From contig JADJHR010000001.1 in NCBI GenBank assembly GCA_016707445.1, positions 1 through 64,000 on the forward strand: a DNA stretch of 64,000 nt. Direction: 5' to 3'. This DNA is from Rubrivivax sp. (lineage in GTDB: Bacteria; Pseudomonadota; Gammaproteobacteria; Burkholderiales; Burkholderiaceae_C). The position numbers and the translations under genes are program-made. Below are positions 54,314-63,198 of this stretch, piece by piece (position 1 is the first letter of the stretch; the number at the start of each line of letters is the position of its first letter). The notes beneath the pieces were generated by a model that was not told where the DNA came from, ran no database searches, and saw nothing but the letters and a program-made list of their open reading frames with translations.

Positions 54314-55930
54314 ATGTCCGAGAACGAGACGTTCGACTACATCGTCGTCGGTGCCGGCTCTGCCGGCGCCGTTCTCGCCGCGCGACTGAGCCAGGATCCG
54401 GCGGTGCGCGTGCTGCTGCTCGAGGCCGGTCCGCGCGACCGCAGCTTCTGGATCCACCTGCCCATTGGCTACGGCAAGACGATGTGGAATCGCACCTACA
54501 ACTGGTGCTTCGAGACCGACCCCGACCCCTTCATGAACGGCCGGCGCATCTACTGGCCGCGCGGCAAGACGCTGGGCGGATCGAGTTCGATCAACGGCCT
54601 GATCTACATCCGCGGCCAGCGCGAGGATTACGACCACTGGGCCGCGCTGGGCAACCCGGGCTGGGGCTACGACGACCTGCTGCCCTACTTCAAGCGCAGC
54701 GAAAGCAACCAGCGCGGTGCCGGCCCCTGGCACGGTGCAGACGGCCCGCTGAAGGTGTCGGACATCGGCGCTGAACACGAACTGATCGAGGCCTTCATTG
54801 CCGGTGCCGCCCAGTGCGGCGTGCCGCGCAACGACGACTTCAATGGCGCCACGCAGGAAGGCGCTGGCTACTACCAGCTGACCACGCACCGTGGCTGGCG
54901 CTGCAGCACGGCCAAGGGCTATCTGGCGCCGGCCCGCAGCCGGCGCAACCTGGTGGTCCGCACCAATGCGCAGGCCACCGGCGTCATCCTGCAAGGGCGG
55001 CGTGCCACCGGCGTGCGCTACCGCCAGGGCGGCGCCGAGCGCAGGGCCGGCGCGCGTGCCGAGGTGTTGCTGTGTGCCGGTGCGCTGCAATCGCCGCAGC
55101 TGCTGCAGCTGTCGGGCATCGGACCACCGGCACTGCTGCAGCAGCACGGCGTGCCGGTGGTGCAGGCACTGCCTGGCGTTGGCGAGAACCTGCAGGACCA
55201 CCTGCAGCTGCGCCTGTCGTACGAGTGCACGAAGCCGATCACCACCAACGACCAGTTGCTCACGCTGTGGGGCCAAGCGCGCATCGGGCTGCAGTGGCTG
55301 CTGTTGCGCAGCGGGCCGCTGGCGATCGGCATCAACCAGGGCGGCTGCTTCATGCGCGCGCTGCCCGAGTCGAACCGGCCCGACATCCAGTTCCACGTCG
55401 GCACGCTGTCGGCCGACATGGCGGGCGGCAAGCCGCATCCCTGGTCGGGCTTCACGCTGTCGGTGTGCCAGCTGCGCCCCGAGTCGCGCGGTCGGGTGCA
55501 GATCGCCTCGGCCGACCCGCTGCAGGCACCGTCGATGTTGGCCAACTACCTGTCGACCGAACTCGATCGCCGCACCGCCCTGGCATCGATCCGCGCGGCG
55601 CGCTCGATCGCCGCGTCGGCGGCGATGAAGCCCTACATCAAGCGCGAGGTCAAGCCCGGCCCCGAGACTGAAGATGACGACGCGCTGCTCGAATTCAGCC
55701 GCAACGCCGGCGCCACCATCTTCCACCCCAGCGGCAGCTGCAAGATGGGGCCGATCGCCCGTGACCCGATGGCCGTGGTCGATGCCCGGTTGCGCGTGCA
55801 CGGCATCGACGCCTTGCGCGTGATCGATTGTTCGGTGATGCCCACGCTGGTGTCGGGCAACACCAATGCGCCCGTGGTGGCGATGGCAGAAAAGGCCGCG
55901 GACCTGATCCGCGGCGATGCCCGGCACTGA
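54314..55930 (+). CDS. GMC-family oxidoreductase (choline-dehydrogenase-like)
   Basis: A 538-residue FAD alcohol dehydrogenase/oxidase. The dinucleotide-binding motif DYIVVGAGSAGAVLAARLSQ begins at about residue 8; GKTLGGSSSINGLIYIRGQR and LCAGALQSPQLLQLSGIG are the two GMC signatures. HPSGSCKMG and NTNAPVVAMAEKAADLIRGD near the end include the catalytic His-Asn pair. Length is typical of choline dehydrogenase-type enzymes, but the substrate is open. It leads a catabolic unit with a TRAP transporter, which suggests that the transported compound carries an oxidisable hydroxyl. Confidence 0.92.
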   Translation: MSENETFDYIVVGAGSAGAVLAARLSQDPAVRVLLLEAGPRDRSFWIHLPIGYGKTMWNRTYNWCFETDPDPFMNGRRIYWPRGKTLGGSSSINGLIYIRGQREDYDHWAALGNPGWGYDDLLPYFKRSESNQRGAGPWHGADGPLKVSDIGAEHELIEAFIAGAAQCGVPRNDDFNGATQEGAGYYQLTTHRGWRCSTAKGYLAPARSRRNLVVRTNAQATGVILQGRRATGVRYRQGGAERRAGARAEVLLCAGALQSPQLLQLSGIGPPALLQQHGVPVVQALPGVGENLQDHLQLRLSYECTKPITTNDQLLTLWGQARIGLQWLLLRSGPLAIGINQGGCFMRALPESNRPDIQFHVGTLSADMAGGKPHPWSGFTLSVCQLRPESRGRVQIASADPLQAPSMLANYLSTELDRRTALASIRAARSIAASAAMKPYIKREVKPGPETEDDDALLEFSRNAGATIFHPSGSCKMGPIARDPMAVVDARLRVHGIDALRVIDCSVMPTLVSGNTNAPVVAMAEKAADLIRGDARH

Positions 55931-55998
55931 CGGGCTTTCCTGGCTGGGGCGCTGGCTGGCCCCGATGTTCGACAGCACTGAAGATGGAGACCATGCAC

Positions 55999-57132
55999 AT
56001 GAAGACCTTGAACAATCCGACCCGGCGCCGCGCGCTGGGCGCCAGCGCCGTGGCGCTTGGATCGGGCGCCGGGGCGCTGATGGGCAGCCCTGCGATCGCG
56101 CAGGGCGTGACGCGTCTGAAGATCCAGACTGCGGTGCCCAGCTCGAGCATCTATTACGAGCTGATGAAGCACTTTGCGGTGCGGGTGGACAAGATGTCCA
56201 ACGGCCGCCTGAAGTTCGAGATGCTGCCCGACGGTGCGGTGGTCGCGGCCTTCGAGATCCTGGACGCGGTCGACAAGGGCGTGGTCGACGGCGGCTACGC
56301 CTGGACGCACTACTGGTCGGGCAAGAACACCGCGGCCGGCCTGTTCTCGAACCCGGCTGCCGGCGGCGGCACCGGGATGGACCAGCTCTCGCACGTCGCC
56401 TGGTTGTTCCAGGGCGGCGGCTATGCGCTGTACAAGAAGTTCTACAGCGACGCACTCAAGCTCAACATCGAGCCCTTCATGGTGCAGCCCATGGGCCCCG
56501 ACCCGCTGGGCTGGTTCAAGACACCGATCAAGTCGCTCGACGACATGAGGAAGCTCAAGTACCGCTCGCCCCCGGGCCTGGTCGGCGAGATCTTCAAGGA
56601 GATGGGCATCAATGCGGTCGCGATGCCGGGCGGCGAGATCGTTCCCGCGGCGCAGCGGGGTGTGCTTGACGCGGCCGAGTGGATCGGGCCCGCAGACGAC
56701 ATGGCGCTGGGTTTTCACACCGTTTTCAAGCACTACTACCTGCAGGGGCTGCACCAGAGCTCCGACGTCGGCGAGTTGCTGATCAACAAGACCACTTGGA
56801 ACAAGCTGACGCCCGACCTGAAGGCAATCGTCGAGGACGCTGCGATGGCCACGATGACCGAGACCTACACCTACAACGTGTACCGCAACGCGCAGGCGCT
56901 GCACAAGCTGCAGACTGAATTCAAGGTGCAGATCCACGACACGCCGCGCGACATCTTTCCAGCCTTCATCAAGGCCACCAACACGATCTACGACCGTGAG
57001 GCCTCGAAGAACCCCGTCTTCAAGGAGGCGCTGGATTCGCAGCGCAGCTTTGCCAAGCTGGTGGTGCCGTACTGGAACAAGATCAACGGTCTCTACTACA
57101 ACCTCGGCATCGATTCGCCGAACGCCAAGTAG
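55999..57132 (+). CDS. TRAP transporter substrate-binding protein (DctP family)
   Basis: A 377-residue periplasmic binding protein. The signal peptide contains NPTRRRALGASAVALGSG, resembling Tat signals, with cleavage near PAIAQG. Mature motifs VTRLKIQTAVPSSSIYYELM, VGEIFKEMGINAVAMPGGEI and SLDDMRKLKYRSPPGL are of the TRAP SBP fold, with the substrate-contacting arginine in KYRSPPG. GGAGA 8 bases before the ATG supports this start over two ATGs just upstream. It feeds the DctQM membrane pair downstream. The ligand is probably a carboxylate, inferred from the family. Confidence 0.9.
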   Translation: MKTLNNPTRRRALGASAVALGSGAGALMGSPAIAQGVTRLKIQTAVPSSSIYYELMKHFAVRVDKMSNGRLKFEMLPDGAVVAAFEILDAVDKGVVDGGYAWTHYWSGKNTAAGLFSNPAAGGGTGMDQLSHVAWLFQGGGYALYKKFYSDALKLNIEPFMVQPMGPDPLGWFKTPIKSLDDMRKLKYRSPPGLVGEIFKEMGINAVAMPGGEIVPAAQRGVLDAAEWIGPADDMALGFHTVFKHYYLQGLHQSSDVGELLINKTTWNKLTPDLKAIVEDAAMATMTETYTYNVYRNAQALHKLQTEFKVQIHDTPRDIFPAFIKATNTIYDREASKNPVFKEALDSQRSFAKLVVPYWNKINGLYYNLGIDSPNAK

Positions 57133-57192
57133 GACAGGGCACGAGGCGGCATGAGCGCGACGGGCCGGACCCAAGCGGTGAGCCCCGCGGCT

Positions 57193-57216
57193 CCAACTCA
57201 CCCTGCGGCGAGTTGG
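57193..57216 (+). promoter_or_regulatory. Intercistronic hairpin between the TRAP binding protein and membrane genes
   Basis: CCAACTCACC pairs with GGCGAGTTGG (10-bp stem with one A-C mismatch, loop CTGC). It has no U-tract, so it is more likely an RNA-stabilising or processing hairpin than a terminator. It sits in the 152-bp gap between dctP- and dctQ-type genes, where binding protein is normally made in excess. Confidence 0.4.
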
Positions 57217-57284
57217 ACGGGGCGAGCGCCGTGCCCGTCTCGGGCCTGGCTCATCCCGCAGCGCGCAGCGCAAAGGGTATTGCA

Positions 57285-57851
57285 GTGAACATGACCGATT
57301 CCGGCCTGGCGCGGGCAGCGCGCCGCCTCGATCAATTGGCGATCTGGTCAGGCCATGTGGTGGCCTGGCTGATCGCCCCGATGGTGCTGTCGCTGTGCTG
57401 GGAGGTGGTGGCGCGCTTTGTGTTCAACGCGCCGACCCAGTGGGCCTACGACATGACCTTCATGTTGTATGGCAGCTTCTTCATGCTGGGGTCGGCGTTC
57501 ACGCTGCAGCGCCGGGGCCATGTGCGCACCGACTCGTTTTACGCGGGCTGGACGCCGCGTCGCCAGGCCCAGGTCGACTTCGCCGGCTATCTGCTGATGG
57601 CCGTGCCCCTGGCCGGCATCTTCGCTTTTGTCGGCTGGGGCTATTTCGCCAAATCCTACGTCGGCAACGAGACCTTCGTCAGCAGTGTCTGGCAGCCCAT
57701 CGCCTGGCCCTTCAAGCTGACCATGCCGCTGAGCGGCGCGCTGCTGCTGGTGCAGATCACCAGCGAATGCCTGAAGTGCCTGCACACGATGCGCACTGGG
57801 CAATGGCCCGCGCAAGCCGGCACCAGCGTGACGAAGGAGGTGGTGGTATGA
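57285..57851 (+). CDS. TRAP transporter small permease (DctQ)
   Basis: A 188-residue protein with four membrane helices, beginning LDQLAIWSGHVVAWLIAPMV. LCWEVVARFVFNAPTQWAYD and QRRGHVRTDSFYAGW are conserved DctQ features. The GTG start at 57285 has AAAGGG at good spacing; the ATG two codons later is an alternative. It associates with the large subunit and binding protein in sodium-driven uptake. Its stop overlaps the DctM start (ATGA). Confidence 0.88.
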   Translation: MNMTDSGLARAARRLDQLAIWSGHVVAWLIAPMVLSLCWEVVARFVFNAPTQWAYDMTFMLYGSFFMLGSAFTLQRRGHVRTDSFYAGWTPRRQAQVDFAGYLLMAVPLAGIFAFVGWGYFAKSYVGNETFVSSVWQPIAWPFKLTMPLSGALLLVQITSECLKCLHTMRTGQWPAQAGTSVTKEVVV

Positions 57852-59158
57852 GCAACGAGATCCTCGGCCTGCTCGCCCTGGGCGTGCTGTTCGCGGTCAT
57901 CTTCATCGGCTTTCCGATCGCCTTCACGCTGGGGGCGGTGGCGCTGGGCACGGGCTGGATCGCGCTCGGGCCGGTGGTGTTCGACCTGGCCGTGCTGCAG
58001 ACCTATTCGGTGATGAAGGACACCGTGCTCGCAGCGATCCCTTTCTTCCTGTTCATGGGTTTCCTGCTCGAGCAGTCGGGCATCATGGAGCGCTTGTTCA
58101 CCGGCATCCAGCAGCTGCTGTCGGGCCTGAACGGATCGCTGTATCTGGCGGTGTTGATCACGGCCACGATCTTTGCCGCGGCCACCGGCATCGTCGGCTC
58201 GTCGGTCACGCTGCTCGGTGTGATGGCGGGCCCGTCGATGATCAAGAGCGGCTACGACCCCAAGATGTCGGCCGGTGCGATCACCGCCGGCGGTACGCTG
58301 GGCATCCTGATCCCGCCCAGTGTGATGCTCATCGTGATGGGTCCGGTGGTGGGTGTGCCAGCCACCGATCTGTTCGCCGCGGCGGTGCTGCCCGGGCTGC
58401 TGCTGTCGGGCCTGTTCATCTCCTGGACCCTGGTGCGCTGCTGGATCAACCCGGCGCTCGGGCCCGCCCTGCCACCCGAGATGCGGCCCGCGTCGCTGTG
58501 GCCGGTGGTGCTCGATCTGATGGTCGGCGTGTTGCCGGTCGTGACCGTGATCCTGGCCACGCTGGGTGTGATCCTGGCCGGCATCGCCACACCCACCGAC
58601 GCCGGTGCGGTCGGATGCGCGGCGACCTTCCTGCTGGTCGTCGGTTCCGGGCGCCTGACCTGGCCGCGCCTGAGGCGTGCTGGCCTGGCCACGCTCGAGA
58701 TCAGCAGCATGATCCTGCTGCTGGTCACCTCGTCCAACCTGTTCGGTTCGGTCTTCTCGCGCCTGGGCAGCGCCGACTTCCTCGCCCAGGGACTGACCAG
58801 CCTGGCTTTGCCGCCGATGATGATGCTGCTGGTGATCCTGGCGCTGATCTTCGTGCTCGGCTGGCCGCTCGAGTGGGTGCCGATTGTGCTGATCGTGGTG
58901 CCGATCGCGCTGCCCATCGTCACCGCGGCCGGCATCGATCTGCTGTGGTTCAGCACGCTGGTCGCGGTCACGCTGCAGACCGCCTGGCTGAGTCCGCCAG
59001 TGGCCTTGTCGGCCTATTTCCTGAAGGGGGTGGTACCGCAGTGGTCGTTGAAGGACATCTATGCGGGCATGGTGCAGTTCATGGTTCTGCAACTGCTGGC
59101 GGTCGGCATCCTGCTGATGTTCCCCAAGCTGGTGACCTGGCTGCCGAGTGTCAACTGA
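57848..59158 (+). CDS. TRAP transporter large permease (DctM)
   Basis: A 436-residue polytopic protein, the translocating subunit of the TRAP system. FIGFPIAFTLGAVALGTGWI, ATIFAAATGIVGSSVTLLGV, GTLGILIPPSVMLIVMGPVV and FVLGWPLEWVPIVLIVVPIA are DctM motifs, including the re-entrant loop segments. Length is normal. The ATGA overlap with dctQ ensures paired translation. The operon seems to end here; the convergent TauE/SafE gene follows 30 bases later. Confidence 0.93.
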   Translation: MSNEILGLLALGVLFAVIFIGFPIAFTLGAVALGTGWIALGPVVFDLAVLQTYSVMKDTVLAAIPFFLFMGFLLEQSGIMERLFTGIQQLLSGLNGSLYLAVLITATIFAAATGIVGSSVTLLGVMAGPSMIKSGYDPKMSAGAITAGGTLGILIPPSVMLIVMGPVVGVPATDLFAAAVLPGLLLSGLFISWTLVRCWINPALGPALPPEMRPASLWPVVLDLMVGVLPVVTVILATLGVILAGIATPTDAGAVGCAATFLLVVGSGRLTWPRLRRAGLATLEISSMILLLVTSSNLFGSVFSRLGSADFLAQGLTSLALPPMMMLLVILALIFVLGWPLEWVPIVLIVVPIALPIVTAAGIDLLWFSTLVAVTLQTAWLSPPVALSAYFLKGVVPQWSLKDIYAGMVQFMVLQLLAVGILLMFPKLVTWLPSVN

Positions 59159-59188
59159 GCCCGCTGGGCGTCCTGATGCAGGCCGCGC

Positions 59189-59977
59189 TCAACGCCAGGC
59201 CTGGGCCAGCGTCGTGGCCAGACCGAGCGCCGACACCAGCATCAGCAGGTTGAGCACGAAGCGGCGATAACGTTCCGGGTGAGCCTGCCCGAAACTGCGC
59301 TGTCCGATGCGGATGCCCAGCGTCATCGCCGGCCACAGCAGCAGCGCCCAGCGCAGCATGTCCAGCCCCATCAGGCCGGGCGCGGCCGACCCGCGCAGGG
59401 CCGTCAGCAGCGCCGACCACAGCAACGCGTACAGGCTGATCCACAGCAGGAAGGTGATCATCGTGGCGCGCAGTCGGGCCGGCGTCGGGTGGGTAGTGGA
59501 CATCAGCAGCGCCGCGGCCACGCCACCGCTGGCCGCCAGGCCGTTGAGCAGGCCCGAGGCCACGCCCGCGGTGCCGCGCAGCGCAGCCGAATCGGCGAAC
59601 AGGCGGCCGTTGGTCAGGCGCAGCGCCACCGCGCCGGCCAGCAGCGCGCTGCTGACCAGCAGGCGGACCGGCGTCACCGGCAGCCAGGCCAGCGCCGCCA
59701 GGCCCAGCGGCACGCACAGCAAGTTGCCCAGCAGCAGGCTGCGGTGCCAGCTGTGGTCGAGGTCGACCGCCACGCGCCGCACCAGGACCAGGCTGGCCAC
59801 CGCCTCCAGCGCCATCATGGCCGTCACCAGCGGCCCCGGCGCGACGAAAGGCGACAGCCCGGCCACCACGAGCGCCGAAAAGCCGAAGCCGGCAAAGCCG
59901 CGCACCACGCCCGCACCCACGGCCACCAGCAGCGCCAGCACCAGCAGCAGCGGTGACCAGGGCCAGATCAGCTCGCG
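59189..59977 (-). CDS. TauE/SafE (TSUP) family permease, N-terminus uncertain
   Basis: About 262 residues of an anion permease thought to export sulfite or sulfoacetate-type compounds, or to import others. ALLVAVGAGVVRGFAGFGFS and GVASGLLNGLAASGGVAAAL are the two repeat-like TSUP motifs; about eight membrane helices are visible. The first plausible residues are ELIWPWSPLLLV at 59974. Upstream bases are a G/C-only block that probably replaces the true start, so the start codon cannot be seen. It may relate to the organosulfur genes elsewhere in the window, but no operon partner is visible. Confidence 0.82.
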   Translation of the reverse strand, partial: RELIWPWSPLLLVLALLVAVGAGVVRGFAGFGFSALVVAGLSPFVAPGPLVTAMMALEAVASLVLVRRVAVDLDHSWHRSLLLGNLLCVPLGLAALAWLPVTPVRLLVSSALLAGAVALRLTNGRLFADSAALRGTAGVASGLLNGLAASGGVAAALLMSTTHPTPARLRATMITFLLWISLYALLWSALLTALRGSAAPGLMGLDMLRWALLLWPAMTLGIRIGQRSFGQAHPERYRRFVLNLLMLVSALGLATTLAQAWR

Positions 59978-60939
59978 GGGGGGGGCGGGCCGGGGCGCCG
60001 GGCGCGGGGGGGACGGCGGGGGCGGGGCCCCCGGGCACCAGGGCGGGGGGGGGGCGGACGCGGGGGCGGGCGCGGCGGTGGCGGGGCGGGGCGGGGCCGG
60101 GGCGGGCGGGCGGGCGGGCGGCGGGGGCGGGGGGGGGGAGGGCCCGGGGGAGGCGCGCACCCGCACGGGGGGCGGCACCACCGGAAAGGGGGCCCGGGCG
60201 GCGCGCCACCGGGCGGGGCGGCCGCGCGACGGGGACCGCCGGGCCCGGGGCGCGCGGCCAGGGGGGAGAGGCCGCGCCCGGGGGGGGCGCGCCAGCCGGG
60301 GGGAAGGGTGGGGCGCCGGCCGCCCGGCGGGGGGGGGGGGGGAGCGGGGCCGCCGGGGGCCAGCGCGGGGGGGTGGGCCAGGGCGGGGGGCGCACCAGCG
60401 ACCGGGGGGCGGGGGGCGAACGGGAAGGACCGGGGGGCACGGGCCAGGGGGGAGGCGGGGAGGGACGGCCGGGACCGGCGCCCCACCGGGGAGACCAGGC
60501 GAAGCCGCAGGGCCGCGGGGGGCGCCCGGCGGGGGGGCGAAGGGAGGTTGGGGGGCAGCGGCAGACAGCACGCGGGGGGGGGGCAGGGGGGGGGGCGACC
60601 AAGACCAGGCACGCCCCGCCGGGGTTTGACGCAGTAAGGGGCACGCCATGCCCAACGGGAGATGTCAAGGCGGGCGAGGGCACCGAGTGGAGGGGGTCGG
60701 GGGGGGGGCAGGGGAGCCCCGGGGGGGACGGGGGGGCCGACCGGCGCCGGGACGACGCAAGGGCGGGCCGGCGGCACCCCCCGCCGCGACGGGGGGGCGG
60801 GACACGCACCCCGCGGCGGGGAGACAAAGTCTTTGCCGTCACCCCGACGGGGGGGAGCCCGGGGGGGGGCCACCCCCCGCGGAAAGAGAACGCACCGAGC
60901 ATCGGGTCGCGGATCGCAGCTTACGGCGGCGACCTGCGC
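59978..60939. other. G-rich, strand-biased block, probable sequence artefact
   Basis: About 900 bases are almost free of A and T with many G runs of 6-12 on the plus strand. Codon structure, ribosome sites and recognisable proteins vanish abruptly at 59978 and return near 60900. Long open frames across it on both strands arise only from the lack of A/T stop codons. Small patches of the same style break the frames at 15.8 and 16.5 kb. I read it as low-quality or gap-filled sequence. At least the 5' end of the TauE/SafE gene, and perhaps another gene, is hidden. Confidence 0.7.
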
Positions 60940-61869
60940 TCAGGCGTTGAAGTTCAGCCGCAGCCCCGGCGTCGGCCAGTCGTCGATGGCGATCAGCTTG
61001 CCCACGCCCGACAGGGTGACGAACAGCGTGCGCAGGTCGGGCCCGCCAAAGCACAGGTTGGTGACGTAGCGGTCGGGCAGCGGCACGTGGCTGCACATGC
61101 GGCCGTCGGGTGAGATCACGCTGATGCCGCCGTGCAGCAGCGTGGCCACCAGCAGGTTGCCGAAGGCGTCGACCGCCATCGAGTCGAAACGCTGGTAGTG
61201 CCCGCCCGGCGCTGCGGCCAGCAAACGCGCGCCCTGCGGCGACGGCCAGGGCAGCTTGTGCACCTGGCCGGGAGCCGTGACGTCGAAGGCCCACAGCCGC
61301 GCGCCCTCGGTGTCGGCGTAGTACAGCGTGCTGCCGTCTGGCGACAGTGCCACGCCATTGGGCGTCATCGCCGGATGCGCGACGACGTGCGCGCTGCGGC
61401 CATCGGTGCTGGCGTAGAACACGCCGCCGCGGTCGATCTCGCGCTCGCGCACCTTGCCCAGGTCGGTGAAGTAGAAGCCACCTTCGGCATCGAACACGAT
61501 GTCGTTGGGGCCGCGCAAGGGCACGCCGCCAACCTGTTCGTACAGGCGATCGATTCGGCCTGTGGCCAGGTCGACGCGTTCGATGCGGCCGCCCGAGTAG
61601 TCGTCGGCCTGCGCGACCGGTCGCAGGCAGTCGCCCGGTTGCGACACATAGCGAAAGCCGCCGTTGTTGCACACGTAGACCGCACCATCGGGCCCGATGG
61701 CCGCGCCGTTGGGGCCGCCACCAAGATCGGCCACCACCTGCACGCGGCCGTCGACCGTGACGCGGCTGAGCGTGCCACGGGCGATCTCGACCAGCAGCAC
61801 CGAACCATCGGCCATCGCCACCGGCCCTTCGGGAAACTGCAGGCCGCTGGCCAGTTCACGGATCTTCAT
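60940..61869 (-). CDS. SMP-30/gluconolactonase family protein
   Basis: A 309-residue six-bladed propeller lactonase. FPEGPVAMADGSVLLVEIAR holds the metal-binding Glu, GGGPNGAAIGPDGAVYVCNN the first Asn, GVPLRGPNDIVFDAEGGFYF the second, and HPAMTPNGVALSPDGSTLYY the third; DSMAVDAFGNLLVA supplies the Asp. Such enzymes open sugar or aldonic lactones. The ATG overlaps the LacI stop (ATGA), so the regulator and lactonase are one unit. Together with the divergent ThDP enzyme, this suggests a sugar-acid or lactone pathway. Confidence 0.9.
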   Translation of the reverse strand: MKIRELASGLQFPEGPVAMADGSVLLVEIARGTLSRVTVDGRVQVVADLGGGPNGAAIGPDGAVYVCNNGGFRYVSQPGDCLRPVAQADDYSGGRIERVDLATGRIDRLYEQVGGVPLRGPNDIVFDAEGGFYFTDLGKVREREIDRGGVFYASTDGRSAHVVAHPAMTPNGVALSPDGSTLYYADTEGARLWAFDVTAPGQVHKLPWPSPQGARLLAAAPGGHYQRFDSMAVDAFGNLLVATLLHGGISVISPDGRMCSHVPLPDRYVTNLCFGGPDLRTLFVTLSGVGKLIAIDDWPTPGLRLNFNA

Positions 61870-62969
61870 CGGGGTGCTCCTCGGGGGCGACGGGATGGCA
61901 CCGCGGGCGCTGCCGCGGTGCTGTTGCGAATGATCAGCTCGACCGGCAGCAGCACCACCCGCGTGGGCGTTTCGCCCTTGAGCTGCGCCACCAGTTGCGC
62001 GGCCGACTGCTCGCCGATGGCGCGGATCGGCACCCGCACCGTGGTCAGTGGCGGATGCAGATAGGGCGCGAAATCGTTGTCGTTGAAGCTGGCCACCGAC
62101 ATCTGCTGCGGCACGGGCACGCCGGCCGCGTCCAGCGCCGACAGTGCGCCGCCGGCCAGGTAGTCGTTGCCGCACACGATGGCAGTGACCGGGGTTCGCC
62201 GTTGCAGCACGGCCTGCATGGCCTCGAAGCCTTCGCGAAAACCGTACTCGGTTTCCAGCAGGGCGTCAGCGTTGAGGGTCAGGCCGCGTCGGGCCACGGC
62301 CTCGATCACGCCACGGAAGCGCCGGCGCGCGCGTTCGTTGTCGGCCGTGCGCCCGCCGATGAAGCCGATCTGGCGGTGGCCGAGGTCGGCCAGATGATCG
62401 ACCACCAACGCTGCCGCTTCGCGTTCGTCGAAACCGATGCAGGGGCCCTGGTCGCTTTGCTGCGCCCACATCATCACGAAAGGCACACGGTGCGCGTGCA
62501 GCAACGTGAACACGGGCGCCGGATGTTCAGCGCCCAGCAACGCCAACGCATCGACACCGCGTTCGAGCAGGGTGCGCACGATCGCCGGGTCGTCGGCGCG
62601 CGCATGGTCGGGGGCCGACAGCAGCAGCTTGTAGCCGCTGGCGGCGAGTGCACTTTCCAGTGCCTGCACCAGCGTGGGGAACGACGAGCCGCCAAAGCGC
62701 GGCACCAGCGCACCCACCGTCTGCGTCTTGCGCATGGCCAGTGCCCGCGCAGCGCCGTTGGCGACATAACCCAGACGATTGACGGCCTCTTGAACGCGCT
62801 CTCGCGTGGCCGCACTGATCATCTCGGGGCGCGACAGCACGCGTGACACGGTGCCGGGCGAGACTCCGGCCAGTGCCGCCACGTCGGCCAGCGAGGTCGA
62901 GTTGCGGCCGACCGCAGCTGCGACGCGGCGCGCCGGGGTGGTCTTGGGCGGGATCGCGGTTCGAGGCAT
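61866..62969 (-). CDS. LacI-family transcriptional regulator
   Basis: A 367-residue repressor. The helix-turn-helix TSLADVAALAGVSPGTVSRV and hinge RVQEAVNRLGYVANGAARAL are at about 25-75. The periplasmic-binding-like core begins TVGALVPRFGGSSFPTLVQA and includes GPCIGFDEREAAALVVDHLA and PVTAIVCGNDYLAGGALSAL. The ATG giving MPRTAIPPK is chosen; an upstream in-frame codon falls in the operator region. It lies between the lactonase gene and the divergent ThDP gene and very likely binds the two operator-like palindromes at 62986 and 63111. Confidence 0.92.
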   Translation of the reverse strand: MPRTAIPPKTTPARRVAAAVGRNSTSLADVAALAGVSPGTVSRVLSRPEMISAATRERVQEAVNRLGYVANGAARALAMRKTQTVGALVPRFGGSSFPTLVQALESALAASGYKLLLSAPDHARADDPAIVRTLLERGVDALALLGAEHPAPVFTLLHAHRVPFVMMWAQQSDQGPCIGFDEREAAALVVDHLADLGHRQIGFIGGRTADNERARRRFRGVIEAVARRGLTLNADALLETEYGFREGFEAMQAVLQRRTPVTAIVCGNDYLAGGALSALDAAGVPVPQQMSVASFNDNDFAPYLHPPLTTVRVPIRAIGEQSAAQLVAQLKGETPTRVVLLPVELIIRNSTAAAPAVPSRRPRGAPR

Positions 62970-62985
62970 GCGGCAGGGTGCTGAA

Positions 62986-63001
62986 GCGCAAACGCTTGCA
63001 G
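62986..63001. promoter_or_regulatory. Secondary LacI-type operator
   Basis: GCGCAAACGCTTGCAG is an imperfect version of the perfect palindrome at 63111; the right half GCTTGCA is identical. It is 16 bases before the LacI start codon, suited to autorepression or DNA looping with the stronger site 125 bp away. Confidence 0.55.
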
Positions 63002-63078
63002 GATTGACGAGCATGATACCCACCAACCCCTGTAGTGGTACGCATTGCAGGCAAGGGTTGACCCCAGGCCCGGCTGCA

Positions 63079-63107
63079 TTGACAGCCAGGATGCGGCTGA
63101 CTAGAGT
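63079..63107 (+). promoter_or_regulatory. Sigma70 promoter of the ThDP-enzyme gene
   Basis: A perfect -35 TTGACA (63079-63084), 17-bp spacer and -10 TAGAGT (63102-63107, four of six). The predicted start lies inside the palindrome at 63111, so bound repressor would block initiation directly. Confidence 0.65.
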
Positions 63108-63110
63108 TCA

Positions 63111-63126
63111 ATGCAAGCGCTTGCAT
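63111..63126. promoter_or_regulatory. LacI-family operator, perfect palindrome
   Basis: ATGCAAGCGCTTGCAT is a perfect 16-bp palindrome with the CG centre and GCAA-TTGC arms typical of GalR/LacI-family sites. It begins four bases after the -10 box and covers the expected transcription start. Confidence 0.8.
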
Positions 63127-63198
63127 CAGCTTGTTTGAATCGTCCCACCCAGCGTGCCGCGCACGCCTCGGTGCGCACGTCGACCCCTGGAGCTTCCT

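Noticed and set aside
59953..61113. Long open frames across the G-rich block on both strands
   Set aside because: They exist only because A/T-containing stop codons are almost absent. The products are Gly/Arg/Pro repeats without motifs.
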